From Azadirachta indica (lineage: Eukaryota; Streptophyta; Magnoliopsida; Sapindales; Meliaceae): 64,000 nucleotides of DNA. Positions within the stretch are counted from its first letter, which is position 1, and each line of letters opens with the position of its first letter. The notes under the pieces were generated by a model that saw nothing but the letters and a program-made list of their open reading frames with translations, was not told the DNA's origin and made no database searches. The position numbers and the translations under genes are program-made. Shown in pieces: positions 24,063 through 35,493 of the stretch. The stretch covers positions 14,656,274 through 14,720,273 of the forward strand of contig CM040444.1 in NCBI GenBank assembly GCA_022749755.1, written 5' to 3'.

Positions 24063-25455
24063 ACTGAATGGTCTTCCTGCAAAATTCCTTAAACTCTCTT
24101 GGAATTCAATGAAGCAGTTTCCAATGAAATCCATACTCCAGAGTTGCCTTCCATGATAAATGAAAACTGTAATCACGTTCCAAAGTGGTTTATAAAATTT
24201 CAATGCTAATTATATGAAATTTTGATTTCATGATCATGGGTGCTTGTTTATGTTTACAAAAAGAAAGTGTTCCTTCTGCTATCTGATTGAATAATACATT
24301 TGATCATACTATTCTCAGCTATCAGTCTATTCCTTCTTTAGATGTAAAATCATTTTACTATTTCCTCAGGGTCTTGATTTGTCAGGTTCTTTCAGCTCCT
24401 CTTTGGATTGAATGAGAGCCTACATGTGAACTACCCTCCCTGAATTTCAATGAAGTTACATTATCCTTGTATCTCCAACTGAATGATCTTCGTTAAGAGA
24501 AAAGATAAGAAGCCGTTCATATTTTAGATCTATAATTGAAGCAACTAAGTATAAAATTCTCAATTTAACAAAGGAAGACAATAAATAAAGTATCTTTATT
24601 TCATGCGGAAGTTTGTTACCAGGAATTCAAGATGTAAGAACTAGACAGTTAGACAAGGCGGCATATCTGGAAATCGTCAAACTGAGACAAATATCTTAAG
24701 CTTCAATTATCTTATTGGATTACCAGCCAAATATGATATGTTCAAATAGATTAGTACAAAAGTAAGAGTCACGGTTCACTAAGAATTTGTAAGACTGAAA
24801 TATAGCCCACAACCTAGCATCTCAGCGTCAATTATTCAAGTTGGTGACCAAGCCAGTGCAGCAGTTCATTTACCTGTTGGAAGATGGAGAAACTCAGGAT
24901 ATGCCTTCTTTAGAAATTCAAAATTTTAATTTCACCATTCACCCTCGCTTTTGCATAACATAACAAGCAGGAAATTATCACAAATTTTTAAACTGCCCCC
25001 AAACCTATATGTCAATGTCATTTCAGTGTGCCGGGATTTGAACATATGAGCTGGTGAGCAAACCCTACTATTACCCAATTATTCGACCCATGTTGTATCC
25101 CAAAGCAACGGAAACAGAGAAGGCACACGTTCATGGTGATCTAAATTACAGCTGTTTCTGCAGTTCTAGGATTAGCATGAGTAATATATCACTAGTTCTT
25201 ATTAGGGTCACTTGTAGTGGATTTTAAAGGTACTGAAATGTAGTTGATTTTAAAGGTACAGCTTTTTGTGGGGTGAGATTATTTAATTTGAAATATAAGT
25301 GAAAAATAAGAGATCTCTATCAAAATTTGATGTTTACCAACACTTCACTTGTACTTTCAAATAACAAGGAAAACACCACGATCCCAATCCAAGCCTTAAT
25401 AAAAGAGATGTGAACACAAATCAGAAAAAAAGAAAATTAAAAACAAAACACTTAC
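24063..25455. other. Between convergent CLPP6 and LEW1: 3' UTRs and a missing small LEW1 exon
   Basis: Holds the CLPP6 3' UTR on the plus strand and presumably the last, very short LEW1 coding exon and its 3' UTR on the minus strand. I could not place that exon from sequence alone. No other gene is seen. Confidence 0.5.
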
Positions 25456-28060
25456 CATAGTTTTGACGCACCATTGTGAACCTGTAAATGGATTTTATAA
25501 GGGAACCACGTCTCATGGAATTCAAGGACCCCATATGTCTGTAACACAAAGTAGAATCATAGGTAAGTTGCAAAGAAGCAAATTTGAGCATGCCAATGAG
25601 GCAATTCACATGGAACCACGTTTGAATCAAGGATATTGAGAAAAGGGACAATGCACGTGGAGTGTTCAAAAGGAAAAGAGTAACTATTTCTTTTGTCTTC
25701 TTCATGGTCTAGCAAACAGAGCCAACCCAAATCTTAAATTCTTAAATTCCATAGTCAATGATATACATCTACACATGCATAGAGCACAAACACAAAAACA
25801 AAAAACAGAAAGCAAGTGTAAAAACAGTTCTCAAATAAACTAACGCCAGAGTTCAGACTACAAAAGAATAATCTAACTGTTGAATTTCAAACCTGTTAGA
25901 TCAATCATTCAACACTTAGCAATCCTGACATTAACAAATAACTGAAACAGATTTCCCAGGTGCATATTTCATTTACTTATATTTTGTGGACCTTCAACTC
26001 TTCGGAATCTTGTCAGTGAGCAAACAAGAGATATATAGGTTATAGATATTAAAATGGTGACAAAACCATCCCAAATATGTTAAGTAAATTAGTGTCACTT
26101 GGTAAGCAAAATCAATCAGGCATCAGTTATAGGGAAAGGACTTGCAGATAACTTTTAGGCAATTGCCCTCCGAAAGAATCTTAGTCCTAAACCAACTCAC
26201 AACAAAAAAAGAATGCCATTTAACTCTTGAAGAGACTTTCAGAAAGTTCCCACACTAGTTAAAATAGCCCAAACATCACTAGCCAAACAGAAATACAAGA
26301 GGCTAACAAATAACTCCAATTAATTGCAAACACTCACACAATCTCAGTATATCGAATTCGCCATGCTGGGAAACCTAGATGACATCTTGCAGGTCCATAA
26401 ACTAATAAAAGATCAGGTTCTGGCCCTTTGAAACCTGATAGTATCAGTAATAAAAAAGTGAGATATTAAAATCTGAAAGGAGATCTTTTCTGTGAACTAC
26501 ATATCTGGAAAGTATTACAAACCAACAGCTCTTAGTGCCTCATCCATGTGAGCTTCAGTAAAAATTTTGTCTTCCTGAATTTTGCCAGAATCACCCAGTT
26601 TCATATACTTCATGAATAGCAAGTTAGCAGCTTTAACAACTGCTTCCTTCCCGTCAGAGAATGAAGCGAATTCCAGAGTGATATGTTTATGATTGACAAG
26701 TGGATTGCTTTTATCAGCTTCCTGAATAATATAGATACCATGATCAGAAAATTTTCTAGCACCACTGCTGACATTCCAATAGAACAAGTTACGTTGCAGA
26801 TAATCTAAAATACATTATCATTGCAGTCAACAAATAGAAGTTATGCAAGATATTAAAAGGAATAGCTGTGTGAAGTATACTTATAAGTAAGCAAACCAAT
26901 GCCTTGTTTGAGAACACAAATTAGCAATCATGCAAGGTAACTTACATAGAAACTAAACTTTCACTTCATCATGAGAGGTCAAGATAAGCCAAGTCTATGC
27001 AATTAATAATATACATAATCTTTTCATAACCAAAGATTAATAGAAAATGATAAGCTTCATAAGATGCTACAAGGATAGTAAAGAAATATATGAAATAGTA
27101 TCTCTAAATATCAAGAAATTATGCAAATGGTAAACGGAGAAATGCAAAGTAATTACATAGCCACACTACCAATGCAGAAACACAGTACCTCAAAAGATGT
27201 TGCATTATTCAATTTCCCAAGAATGGATTCCTTCGATTTCTTCAATATTCCTGTACAAACAAAACATTTACAAATTATTATCTGTAATACAGGGCTGTAG
27301 AGAAGGATTGCATTCTAAGATGTTGTTCAATAATCATACAGCAGAACCAACAAGAAAGCTGATAATTAATGTACACAATCACCCTTACCTTCTACATCAT
27401 ACAGACAAACACGATTTACACCAATATCGACCAGCCACTTCAAAAGCTCAACAATTTTCGAAATATGACAAGCTTCTTCACTTTCTACTACAATGGCCAG
27501 GTACCGAAGCTTGTCTATATTTAGCGCCTTGTACCTCTTCAGTATTCCACTAGAGATAAGGCAGCTTTCTATGGCAGCAGCTATGCCCAGAGCAAAGTAC
27601 CACACGTTGACAATAAAATGTATCAAATGCCACAACAGCCGGAGACCTAGACTGCCAATCTGTGAAAAGCATTAGAACCAAAATGAAAATCCAAATGACA
27701 TCAATTATTTAGACCAACCGGCCATTCAGTGGGTGAAAACTGGGAAAACACGTTAAAATCTAAAAGAGAGTAAAGAATTGATTAAGTTGCCCGTTCCTTA
27801 GTTCCATGTAATGGAAATTAATCAAAATTCAATTACATGAACGTATAAAACACCAAATTTATTGGTAAAGCCTCGTTTTTACTCTCATTTTGCTCCATCA
27901 ATTTGAAAAATAAATAAGTACTCCAAAATGTTTTGAATTGCCGAAACTTGAAAGAGCAAAATCACCTAATCAATTTAAAAAAGAAAACCGTAGCACATGA
28001 ATGATATAATAAAGAAGCTAATGTGCTTACTTGGGAAAACTGATAGTACACCTTCTGCAT
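25456..28060 (-). CDS. LEW1: Dehydrodolichyl diphosphate synthase complex subunit NUS1/LEW1 (last exon not placed)
   Basis: Six exons fit in phase: 28060-28031, 27659-27389, 27250-27189, 26721-26523, 26434-26338 and 25538-25456. They give 247 residues and stop inside a Gly codon (RQNYG). A few residues from one more exon below 25456 should complete it; Arabidopsis LEW1 is about 254. Exon 1 codes only ten residues (MQKVYYQFSQ), supported by a GTAAGC donor and by the continuation IGSLGLRLLWH. An N-terminal membrane helix (LIHFIVNVWYFALG) precedes the cis-prenyltransferase-like fold: LRYLAIVVESEEA, HITLEFASFSDGKEA and FPAWRIRYTEI. NUS1 proteins lack catalysis themselves but partner the catalytic subunit that makes dolichol precursors at the ER, needed for N-glycosylation. 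Its upstream region is the right arm of the inverted duplication. Confidence 0.9.
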
Positions 28061-28432
28061 TCTGTCTCCAAAATCTATCAAACTAACCAAACTAAAAAGG
28101 ATAAATCAACACAGTTACCAATAAACAAACACATGAACAACATAATTCAAAAAGGACTTAAAGAACAAGTCGTAGAACAATAGTACAAACCTCTAAAATG
28201 TTCCAAAACAAAATGGCATATCCTTTTTGGCCTCAGAGGCAGCTTATGAAGCAGAAAGGGCTAACAAATCTCTTCAGTTAAATAGAAAAACCAAAGAAAA
28301 CATTTTGAATATGACCAAAAAAATAAAAATTTGGACGAAGAATCAAAACCCAAAGGAAAAAGACTAAAAAGCACTTGAAGCAAAAAGTAGCAGAGAAAGA
28401 TAAAAGGTTTTCTGGTCTCCTGAGGCCCCTTT
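28061..28432 (-). other. LEW1 leader, unique part
   Basis: This lies between the LEW1 start codon and the inside edge of the inverted duplication. No start codon in frame with LEW1 precedes 28060 without a stop. A 5' UTR intron is possible but not provable here. Confidence 0.4.
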
Positions 28433-29212
28433 GATGGTTTAGAAAGTACTCTCTGTTCTATTTTTCCCCTCTGCTATTGAAACAAGGAGGAATTTTAACT
28501 GAGTAATGACCAATTAGGGATCTGGATAATTATGCTCAGTATTTTAATTGTCAAAAATAATATTCGTAATAGTTAGGTAATAGTTTTATGATATTATAAT
28601 GTCATATGTAACATGTTAAGTCAAAGAGTTATCATCAATCAGACTGTGCGGCGTCTAAAACCCTCATCAGACGATCAGACAAAGCTACCTACTTCCAACA
28701 CATTCAACTAGACTTCACAATCTGGCTTTATGTCTTTTTCAAATAAAACTTATTTTTACAAGAGTTTTAATATTTAAAATTTTTAATAAAAAGTTATTAA
28801 TTGTTTGATTATTCATATTTTTTTAATAAAATTTGTATAATTATTTTAATAAATTTTTTTTTTTTAAATTATGAATAATAAAATAAAAACTTTAAAATAA
28901 AATAAAAATATTTCGTACAATTAAAATTTTTAAAGAAACATAATGAATTTAATTCAAAAATTTAAAATTTGAACTCTTTTAAAAAAGATAAATTTCTTTC
29001 TTTTCCTTTCTTTTTGAAAACTTTTCTCCAATACAATTAAATAGATTAAAAGAATTTTTATGAAAAATTTATTTAAAAATAATTCTGTCTCTATGTGATG
29101 TGAGGGATAATCTTTTTTTTTAATATAATAAATCTAAATTCAATCTCCTTGTGAATGGGATGATTGATGTAATTATTTCAAAATTTTTTATTATGTAATT
29201 AAAAATTTTTAT

Positions 29213-31080
29213 GGGGTTTTAACATGTACCTCTCTTGAGATTTGATCTTTTAACACTTAAAGAGAAACTTTAAAGAAATACACACTTATCTCTCTTGAAA
29301 ATATCCATTATTATTAGTGAATCGTTAGTTTGCGGGATATTATGGTAAAAAAGTAATTACTTTTATTTTTAGTGTTTGGTTTAACTTTACAAGTGAGAAA
29401 CCATTAGTAGATGAGCTACCTTAATTTTGGAGACATCCATGTACCCAAAGTTTTCAAACCAAAATACGCACGCAATGTTTGATTTTCAAGTTAATTTTTA
29501 TTAAATTAGTTATCTCTTTTGCAAAATAGATGTAAGGGTTGAGCTACAGAGAAAACTTGGAGCTATTTTTTCGTGCCATTACTTGCCTATGTAACTATAA
29601 ATTCAATGAGAGAAAATCAATATTTTAATCGGTTTGAGCTGAATGGTACTATTTTGGGTCTTCAAAGAGTTGTAATCAAATTTGAGCTAAATGGTGTCAT
29701 TTTAGATCTCCAAAGAACTGTAATCAAGTTTGGAAACTTATTCAACCAAAAGATTCTATTGATTCAACCAAGTAAACAAACTATTCAATTGTTTCATGTG
29801 TATACTAATTTTCTTGCTTGTATACGTTGTTAGTGTTCATAATTATGTGGATGTTCATAACAAAGCCGAATAATAGCCGATTTATGTTGTATTTGAGATA
29901 GAAAGGGTTATTGTGTTGGGCAGGTATGTTTATGGATTTAGAGGGTTTGTGCATATATTAAAAATTGATTAAGAAGAAAAGTTGGAGATAAATCTATTTT
30001 ATTTTTTTTTTTTTCAAACATTTTGAAAAATTCTATTAGTATTAATGGAATGCTTAGTGTAATCTTTTATATATGAGAAATTTTAAATTGTGTAAAATTT
30101 TACTTTTTCTTTTTTTAGTTTTTAAGTGATTTGTTTTACTTGAACTGGTATTGTTATCTATCACAAACAAAAGGTTAGACATTGTTTATGATTGTTCTGT
30201 TTTTTTGTTTACTTTCTATTAACATCTCTTGCATAAACTAATTTTTAATTATCTATCTTCTTATTATACGTGCAAATATTCATGAAGTAAGTGTGCTGAA
30301 CTTGGATGCAAAGCTCTTGCGCGTTCAGTTTTGAAACATGACAAACATGTTCTAAGGTTATGTTTTGATGTTTAAGAATATTTGTGTTCTCTCTACAAGA
30401 TTCATATACTGAGTACTTGTCTAAAATATAATTGTCAGTGATGTTTATCAATGAATTGGCTATTAATGTAGTTTATTATTTACATAGTGTGCCACTATCC
30501 ATTGCATTTGACTTACATTATAAAAGTGATTGGAAGCCATTGTGCTTCATATTAAAATTTAATAAATTAATCAATGTTAAGATTCTATATGTATGAATTT
30601 TAAAATTTTCTTTTATTCTTCAGATATTAGAAAACCACTTCAATATTATTGAAATATTGTTTATAGTTAGCGGATTAATTTATTGTTGTATAATACTTGT
30701 TCTTCTAGATATTTTTCTCATTCTTTCTTCGGAATTCATACTAAAAATTACGATGCATTACTTGACTGCTTAATATGTTGTTTCAGATTTATGCATTACT
30801 TTGATGTTGTTAAGGTTTACTTCTCATTATTCTTAAATCACTCTATTATTTATTAGATGTCAATATACAGTGATTTTTGCAAATCCCAACCAAAGCTAAT
30901 TTTTGATTTGTTGTTTTTTATTGTCTTTATTTCAAAAATGGCAACTGAAGGGTTTATATGTTTTTTATGTAATTTTGGATGGAAATGGATGTCTTTAGGG
31001 GAGGTAAGTGTGTATTTCTTTAAAATTTCTTTTTAGGTGTTAAAAAACTAAATTTTAAGGGAGGTATGTATTAAAACCCT
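29213..31080. mobile_element. Mutator-like (MULE) non-autonomous DNA transposon
   Basis: The 1868-bp insertion is flanked by AAATTTTTAT at 29203-29212 and 31081-31090; nine to eleven bp is typical of Mutator elements. Its ends are long inverted repeats of about 97 bp (29213-29309 and 30984-31080). They start GGGGTTTTAA and AGGGTTTTAA and share the perfect inner block TTTAAAGAAATACACACTTA. About 20 positions differ between the two, nearly all transitions. The left arm of the inverted duplication has the uninterrupted site with one target copy (AAAGTTTTTAT, near 17240-17260 on the other strand). No transposase frame is present, so it relied on one supplied elsewhere. Confidence 0.88.
29633..29728 (+). 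repeat. 48-bp tandem duplication inside the MULE
   Basis: Two adjacent 48-bp units (29633-29680 and 29681-29728), the second beginning TTTGAGCTAAATGGT. Because 48 is divisible by three, an 86-codon frame (29573-29833) shows a repeated 16-residue segment, FELNGTILGLQRVVIK. I do not call this frame a gene; it may be a captured fragment. Confidence 0.75.
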
Positions 31081-31328
31081 AAATTTTTATCAATTAAATC
31101 AATTTTTATTCATTGTACCTGAGTAGACTTCTTTGACAAATCAATAATTTTATTTTGAACATTAACAAACCTAATTAAGCTAATACATATTGTCTCTAGA
31201 CAAGGCCATACATGGAGGCCTCAAGTCAAATTAATGGACATAAAAATATAATATCGACCAAATCACTCTCTTTTTATTTATTTATTCATTTGTTTTATCA
31301 TCTTAATATAAATATTAATTAAGAGTCA

Positions 31329-31555
31329 GCTACTCAAGTTTAACCTGAATAGTTGGCACTCTCTTAACTCAAGTGGTTAAAAGTTGGTACTCTCTTATAT
31401 AAGGGAATTTTCCCATCTTATGTGAGACTTTCATCATATTTGCGTGGTGTGTGAATAGATTTTCCTCTCTTATGAGAGTATATATCCCTTTTTATAAGTG
31501 TAAATATCACCTAAATCGTGAGCAAATTACATATAATGTTTAATACTAAAAAAAA
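31329..31555 (-). mobile_element. SINE-like retroposon with A-tail
   Basis: A 227-bp insertion flanked by the 11-bp direct repeat ATTAAGAGTCA (31318-31328 and 31556-31566), of which the left arm has one copy. The plus-strand 3' end is a run of A's (31548-31556), so transcription was probably on the plus strand of the window. The strand entry here follows the arm and is uncertain. A stretch TAACTCAAGTGG near 31365 resembles a tRNA-type A box; I did not find a convincing B box. Poly-A plus variable-length target duplication points to LINE-assisted retroposition. Confidence 0.7.
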
Positions 31556-32137
31556 ATTAAGAGTCACATGTAGTGATTGTGAAGCATATAAAAATATAAT
31601 AACGGTGGGTTGTTAGATAAATCTAATAGAAAATTTGAGCATTAAGGGTACCAACTTCTGTGCCTGTGTCGTTGTTTCCTAATCAAGTCTTTTTTATTTA
31701 TTAACAGAAAAATTGCTAAGAATTGACTCAAAAAAATGAAGGCAAAGGTACTATTTGATGGCAAAAGCATAAAACTATAGCCAACATAAATAATAATAGT
31801 GTAATCTTTTTTCACTTTATTGTTTATTGACATGATTGAAGCAAATCTAGCAATACTTTTGACCTAGTTTCCATTAGACTATGGCTATACGACTGTATGA
31901 TTTTCAATCTTCACCGCATATATGATAATCTGGTGCTTCTCACTAATATAGGGTAGGTTTTAGATGATAAATTTATTTTATTTAATTTATATACAAAGTA
32001 TATGAAAATTTATGAAAAATTATAAATAAAAGAACAAGGGAGTTGTGAGTGCTTTTATGAAAAGAATAAAAAACAACAATTTTGAATAATTAGTAAAATT
32101 TTTTATTTTTGAGCAGTAAATTTCAAGACATGTGAGA

Positions 32138-32740
32138 GACTTTAGATCCTAGTGTTATTATTATTTTTATTAATGTTTATCCTTTTTCTTTAATTACTTT
32201 CTAACTTTTAAGTTTACTTTTATTATTTTAAGTAAAATTTTTATTGAAGACGGCAAGCATATGATACATATCAATTTCTTATCCATATGAATTTAAAACG
32301 TTTTAAGTTTAAGGATTTTAAAAGTATTGAAGTCCAATAGTTTTAGCTGTAAATATGTAATTAGATGTCCTTACTTGTGGACTATTAAGGTTGTATGCTT
32401 ATATACGGTTAATAAAATTTTCTTTATTTCACAAGAAAATTTGTGTTCTTAAATAGTCATAGTCTCCGTTTATACACTGTAAGTGTTTATTTAAGGATTG
32501 TATCTCGCAATCAAAACAGTAATAGATTTGGGTAAATTTTATGTTCAATTATTACTTGATTTTATATTTGTAATAACGTTGACTTGGTAGATTCACAATA
32601 ATATTATAGACCATATCGACGTTCTATTTGAGTATTTCTTTGTCTTTATTATATTTTTCCAAATCTTGATTTTTGTAATAATACTAATAAAATTATCATT
32701 AAAAATGATTTTAATTGACATGTTATATGCGTTTTCGTGC
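32138..32740. other. Intergenic, AT-rich, no gene seen
   Basis: No recognisable frame or repeat beyond general AT-richness. Confidence 0.5.
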
Positions 32741-32759
32741 TGCGTTTCTGATACATCAG

Positions 32760-33025
32760 CAAAATTGCTGGTGTAGAAGAACTCCACCATGAGATGATCT
32801 GTTTGAAGGATTGGCAAGAAGATTTCATGGGTGGTGTTGAGATTGTCAAATCTGATCTTGTTGTCTACTTCCGTGAGACTGTTCCTACCGTGCTGTCATG
32901 AGCAAGTTCCCCAATAAGCATAACCGTCTTCACATGGAAGTCCAACCAATGGAGGAGCGTCTTGCTGAGGCTATTAACGAAGGTCGTATTGGTCCAAGGG
33001 ATGATCCTATCAATCCGTTACTCGG
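32760..33025 (+). pseudogene. Elongation factor 2 (eEF2) fragment
   Basis: The plus strand encodes pieces of eEF2 without introns. The first frame has [30 protein letters not shown] and VVYFRETV. After a break it shifts to a frame with [34 protein letters not shown] and DDPINP. In functional eEF2 these segments are continuous and belong to the region after domain III. The copy is short (about 90 codons), frameshifted, with an in-frame stop (GTGCTGTCATGA) and no upstream or downstream eEF2 sequence. It looks like a truncated retrocopy or captured fragment and is not functional. Confidence 0.82.
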
Positions 33026-33145
33026 CCGTCACCAAAATTTCTGCAAAATTAGAAGCTGCGAATCGATTTAAGTGAGAGAGAAAGATAGACAAAAGAGAAA
33101 GATTGATAGAGTTTGATGATCAATTGCAGAGCTTGAGAGAAACCT

Positions 33146-33147
<2 letters not shown>

Positions 33148-33179
<32 letters not shown>
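33148..33179. repeat. (GA)n microsatellite
   Basis: About 16 GA units. Confidence 0.95.
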
Positions 33180-33182
<3 letters not shown>

Positions 33183-33224
33183 AAGAATATATATATATTT
33201 TTTTTTAAAAAAAGAGAGGTTACC

Positions 33225-33600
33225 GTAGAAAAAATATATATTGCTACTTATTTTTGTGTTCTTATTTTGTTTAATTAAAATACAACGTTAAGGAAAAAAA
33301 ATTCTTATTTTGTTTAATTTAACAATTGTATGCTGTTATTTATTTTTGTATTCCTTTTTTTGTTTTATTAAAAGACAGTGCTCAGAAAAAAAAAATAATT
33401 ATTATATATTACCACTTATTTTTGTATTTTTACCTTGTCTTATTAAAATATAATATTAAAAAAAGAAATTAACAATTATTTACCACTATTTATTTTGTAT
33501 CTTTATTTTATTAAAATACAACATTAAAAAAATAACATTATATATATATATATATATATACTAACACTTATTTATTTTTTATTTTGTTTGTTAAACTACA
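33225..33600. repeat. Degenerate AT-rich tandem repeat, about five units of 60-90 bp
   Basis: The phrase (A)CTTATTTTTGTATTTTTATTT followed by TTTTATTAAAATACAACATTAAAAA recurs about five times with length variation. An (AT)n run at 33539-33560 sits in one unit. Confidence 0.65.
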
Positions 33601-34563
33601 GTTTTCAAAATGGTAAAAAAAAATGGTTATATACTTGTCGAATTATGATAATGCTCTTTATTGTTCCAATTAGTCACTAAAATATAAGCATAAATTAATA
33701 ATTTTATTTTACAATTTTCAGTATTTCAATCTCAATCACTAAAATAAATACCAACAGTAGTGTAGTTGTTATAATAGTCCACGAAAAATTGAGAAGAAAT
33801 ATATTTGACAATTTTTTTTAAAATGAAATATAAGTATCATTTATATAATTATTACATTATCAGACAAGTGTTAAAGGAAAAATTAAATTTAAAAATTTGG
33901 AAATAGCTCTGACAAAAATTTAGTGTTCATGTTACTCCAACGTGGGAAAATTGATTTTTTATGAGAGAATAAAGGTAATGGGTTATATTTGTTTACATTG
34001 ATCAAGGATGGTTCCATAACATCACCCTCTTTATAAGTTGAAAAAAGGATAGGCAGTAACAAGTTTACAAAGAAAAGAATCATGGATTATAATGAACATG
34101 TTTGTTTCACAAAATCACTGGTCCTTTGTGTATTTTCCAGCTCTTCCATGGAAAGTAACCAAAGAGGGACATATGGCTATTGCCGCATGCTTAACTCTGA
34201 ACCATCCACAAAATATATCATATCCTCGTGCTTTCATCTCCATAATCCTGAATACGTAAATCAAAGCAAAACAAATGAAATGACTATCAAATCTTCTGCA
34301 TTTGAGCATTCTCCACCACACTTAATACGGAATCAATTGATCTAATAGAACTATAGACAATACAAACTCATACATGAAAAACCACATAATTTTATGCAAG
34401 AAAATACCAACAGACTCTGTATGAGATCGTGTGCATGTTTTTCAGGTTAACTCTTGCTAATGATCACATGAAAATCCAATGAATGAGAAGTAAAGAGAAA
34501 GAACCAGCAACATAAAGAGGATGAAGAAAAGATAAATCAAATGAAGAGTTTAAATTACTAAGT
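33601..34563. other. Intergenic, no gene seen
   Basis: Opposite-strand short frames near 33889-34345 overlap each other and have no family resemblance. Confidence 0.5.
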
Positions 34564-34970
34564 ATCCGTTTGGTTTGGCATTTTTATTAGCCAAAAGAGT
34601 TTTTTTAATGATAAAAATCCTTTTTAAATTTTTTAATATCGTTTAGTTGACAGTGAAAAAAAACTTTTGAAAATTAAAAAAGCTGTTTTCCTTTTATTGG
34701 AATAAGCCCAAAATTTGAGTTTTTGCCAATAGAACTTCCTCAACTTTTTTAAAAGGTAAAATTGTCTAAAATACCCTTACTTTATTTTAAAAATTTTACG
34801 TTATTTCTTGAAAATAAAAGATTAAAAATTTGTCTATTAAAGTAATTACTCAAATTTTTCTCAAAAGTTATCTGTAACAACCAAACGATTAATAAATTTT
34901 TGTTAAAAACTCTACTCATAAAAATTTTACAGGTAAAAGTTGTACTTTAAAAAACTATACCAAACGGACC
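34564..34970. mobile_element. hAT-like MITE
   Basis: A 407-bp AT-rich segment begins ATCCGTTTGGTTTGG and ends in the inverse of GGTCCGTTTGGTATAG, ends common among plant hAT-derived miniature elements. Six bases, CTAAGT, are repeated at 34558-34563 and 34971-34976; hAT elements normally duplicate eight, so the limits may be off by a base or two. No coding capacity. Confidence 0.65.
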
Positions 34971-34976
34971 CTAAGT

Positions 34977-35493
34977 CTCCATGGACCGTGAACTTCAAAG
35001 CTCTGGGTAGGGTGAGATATATAAAATCCATTAATGGGAATCTAGCACCGGACCTACATTACAGAGAACATAAATAATGAAGTGACAATAAACTGATTTG
35101 AAGACCGTCATTGACCATGACTAGCAAAGTTGCCCATGTATCAAACTAGATCGTATAACAGTGTGCCACATCCAGTAAACATGCTACACAGTAATCAGAG
35201 AACTGACTAAGGTGCAGTGCTTTCAATGCAATATACTATGCAAGGATACATCATACTGGCATAAAAACTATGCATCATGGATATCTTGTGCTCATCAAAG
35301 AGGCTTCAGAGGTGCACTGGACTTTTCCCAGCATAGAAGGTCGTTGAAACACAGTAGCTTTATCAAGACATTGTGATAGAAGCATTCATTCTCTGTAAAT
35401 TTTCATTTTCCAGCTAAACAACTACGATAAAATAGTAAGCATAACATCTATTTTCAACACAATATTAAACAAATGCACTACCTTCATACACAC
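34977..35493. other. Intergenic and probable MED32 3' UTR
   Basis: The stretch next to 35494 is downstream of the minus-strand MED32 stop codon. No independent gene is seen. Confidence 0.5.

Larger units (their letters stand above)
28433..32137 (-). repeat. Right arm of large inverted duplication (with two later insertions)
   Basis: Reverse-complement partner of 16376-18036. It is longer because of a 1868-bp insertion (29213-31080) and a 227-bp insertion (31329-31555), each flanked by a target duplication whose single copy is seen at the matching place in the left arm. It starts 373 bases upstream of the LEW1 start codon. Confidence 0.93.

Noticed and set aside
27197..27675. Plus-strand frames of 118 and 60 codons
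   Set aside because: They are antisense to LEW1 exons 2 and 3, which have clear family similarity and splice signals.
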